Origin: an uncultured Planctomycetales bacterium
GTDB taxonomy: Bacteria > Planctomycetota > Planctomycetia > Isosphaerales > Isosphaeraceae
Length of the DNA stretch: 15,922 nt
Direction: 5' to 3'
Assembly: GCA_937997355.1 (NCBI GenBank)
Contig: CALKTZ010000746.1
Span: 1-15,922, forward strand
A program made the position numbers and the translations under genes. Below the pieces are notes generated by a model. That model searched no databases, was not told the origin of the DNA, and saw only the letters and a list, made by a program, of their open reading frames with translations. Below are positions 14,998 to 15,922 of this stretch, one piece after another (position 1 is the first letter of the stretch; each line of letters opens with the position of its first letter).

Positions 14998-15747
14998 ATG
15001 AATTATCTGGTCCTGGACACATCGACCGAAGGAGCGACGGTGGGAGTTTCGGCCAACGGACATCCCATCGTTTCGGCGAACATCGAGCTTCCCCGGAGGC
15101 ACGGCAGGGATCTCGTCCCCCGGCTCCGAGATGTCCTGGAACAGGCCGGGTTGCGGCCGATGGACCTCGATCTGATCGCGGCCGGGCTCGGCCCGGGCTC
15201 ATTCACCGGCCTTCGGATCGGCCTGGCCGCCGCCAAGACCCTCGCCTACGCGGCCGAGGCCGCGATCCTCGGAATCGACAGCCTGGAAGGCATCGCCGCG
15301 AACGCCCCGCCGGACGTTCTCCGCGTTTCCGTGATCGCCGACGCCCAGCGAGGCGATCTCTACACCGCCGATTTCCATCGCGAGGTTGCGGGGCAACCGC
15401 TGAAACGAATGTCCCCCACCCGGATCGAGTCCCTTACCGATTGGAATCGTCGGATCGAGCCGGGAACCTATGCGATTGGCCCCGCGCTCGACTCTCCGAA
15501 GCTTCAGCCGCAATTTTCCGAACGCCTCATCCGGGCCGATTCCGCATTGAACCGTCCCGACGCCGCTTCGCTCCTCGCGGTCGCCTCCTCGGCCTGGGAG
15601 CAAGGGCGGCGCTGCGACCTCTGGAGCCTCGAACCGCTCTACCTTCGCCGCAGCGCCGCGGAGGAACAGTGGGACAGGTTGTCAACTTCCCGGCCGGTTC
15701 CCCGACAGGCTCCTCCTCAGACCACGGATTGCCAGCACACCTCATGA
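14998..15747 (+). CDS. tsaB: tRNA threonylcarbamoyladenosine biosynthesis protein TsaB
   Basis: TsaB (YeaZ) is the ASKHA-fold partner that, with TsaD and TsaE, transfers threonylcarbamoyl to A37 of ANN-decoding tRNAs. The 249-residue protein has the expected features: NYLVLDTSTEGATVGV (2-17), RRHGRDLVPRLRDVL, the hallmark GPGSFTGLRIG (65-75), GIDSLEGIA (92-100), DAQRGDLYTADF (115-126) and the C-terminal LEPLYLRRSAAEEQW block (211-225). It lacks the metal-binding histidines of TsaD, as expected for TsaB. A tail of about 24 residues extends past the usual end. The ATG at 14998 is chosen because the LDTS strand starts right after it; an in-frame ATG at 14935 adds 21 residues without homology. 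Its stop overlaps the start of the next gene (ATGA), so translational coupling is likely. Confidence 0.92.
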   Translation: MNYLVLDTSTEGATVGVSANGHPIVSANIELPRRHGRDLVPRLRDVLEQAGLRPMDLDLIAAGLGPGSFTGLRIGLAAAKTLAYAAEAAILGIDSLEGIAANAPPDVLRVSVIADAQRGDLYTADFHREVAGQPLKRMSPTRIESLTDWNRRIEPGTYAIGPALDSPKLQPQFSERLIRADSALNRPDAASLLAVASSAWEQGRRCDLWSLEPLYLRRSAAEEQWDRLSTSRPVPRQAPPQTTDCQHTS

Positions 15748-15922
15748 CCGAGCTCGATCAGTCGCGAACCAAATCGGCCTATTCCCTCCAGTGGAACCGA
15801 TTCCGAATCATCCGGCCGGACGAGGATCGGGCGACCTTCCGGAACCGGACGGGCCTGACCCCCGAGGCGTTGGAGGGCCGAACGGTCCTGGACGCCGGCT
15901 GCGGGATGGGGCGTTACCTGCG
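15744..15922 (+). CDS. Class I SAM-dependent methyltransferase, N-terminal part (runs off the window)
   Basis: The first 59 residues are present. They include SAYSLQWNRFRIIRPDEDRATF and then VLDAGCGMGRYL at the end of the window, which is motif I of the Rossmann-fold methyltransferases that bind S-adenosylmethionine. The ATG overlaps the tsaB stop in an ATGA arrangement, which fixes the start and suggests co-expression. The methyl acceptor cannot be told from this fragment, and nothing visible links it to tRNA modification beyond position. Confidence 0.82.
   Translation, partial: MTELDQSRTKSAYSLQWNRFRIIRPDEDRATFRNRTGLTPEALEGRTVLDAGCGMGRYL

Overview
The window looks like the chromosome of a planctomycete, most likely of the Isosphaeraceae type. 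This is inferred from content: high GC, a secreted delta-60 repeat protein with a planctomycete-style N-terminal sorting motif, a PL10 pectate lyase, a YidC with a long basic C-terminal tail, and a glutamate-synthase large subunit split into one gene per domain. No rRNA, tRNA, CRISPR array, insertion sequence or prophage gene was found.

Left part (1-3208, + strand): a class II glutamine amidotransferase gene, broken by a frameshift and small deletion, is followed by a GXGXG beta-helix protein (glutamate synthase domain 3) and a secreted family 10 pectate lyase. Bases 1-230 hold only the leader and a good Shine-Dalgarno for the first gene. A strong hairpin at 3208-3244 separates the lyase from a convergent delta-60 repeat protein (3279-5111, - strand).

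Middle (5112-8529): a 0.9-kb gene-free stretch that is unusually A-rich in part holds a good sigma70-like promoter. It leads to a membrane-anchored TPR protein and then the FMN/Fe-S synthase domain of glutamate synthase. With the first two genes, this last gene would give amidotransferase, beta-helix spacer and FMN synthase, the GltB parts, on three polypeptides (GlxB/GlxC/GlxD or MgsA/B/C-like). The third gene lies about 5 kb from the first two, and the amidotransferase is damaged in this sequence.

Right part (8542-14724, - strand): a run read right to left encodes a calcineurin-like phosphoesterase, the membrane insertase YidC, the tRNA-modifying GTPase MnmE, an L-fucose mutarotase-like protein (FucU), a small membrane-anchored protein and the fluoride channel CrcB. 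YidC next to MnmE is a widely conserved bacterial pairing. Divergent from this run, tsaB (tRNA t6A biosynthesis) overlaps the start of a SAM-dependent methyltransferase that runs off the window end.

Most genes are ordinary housekeeping or family-level recognisable. The points most worth checking are the broken amidotransferase, the dispersed split glutamate synthase, the hairpins around yidC and mnmE, and the palindromic promoter spacer at 5793-5821. I found no clear new multi-gene system.
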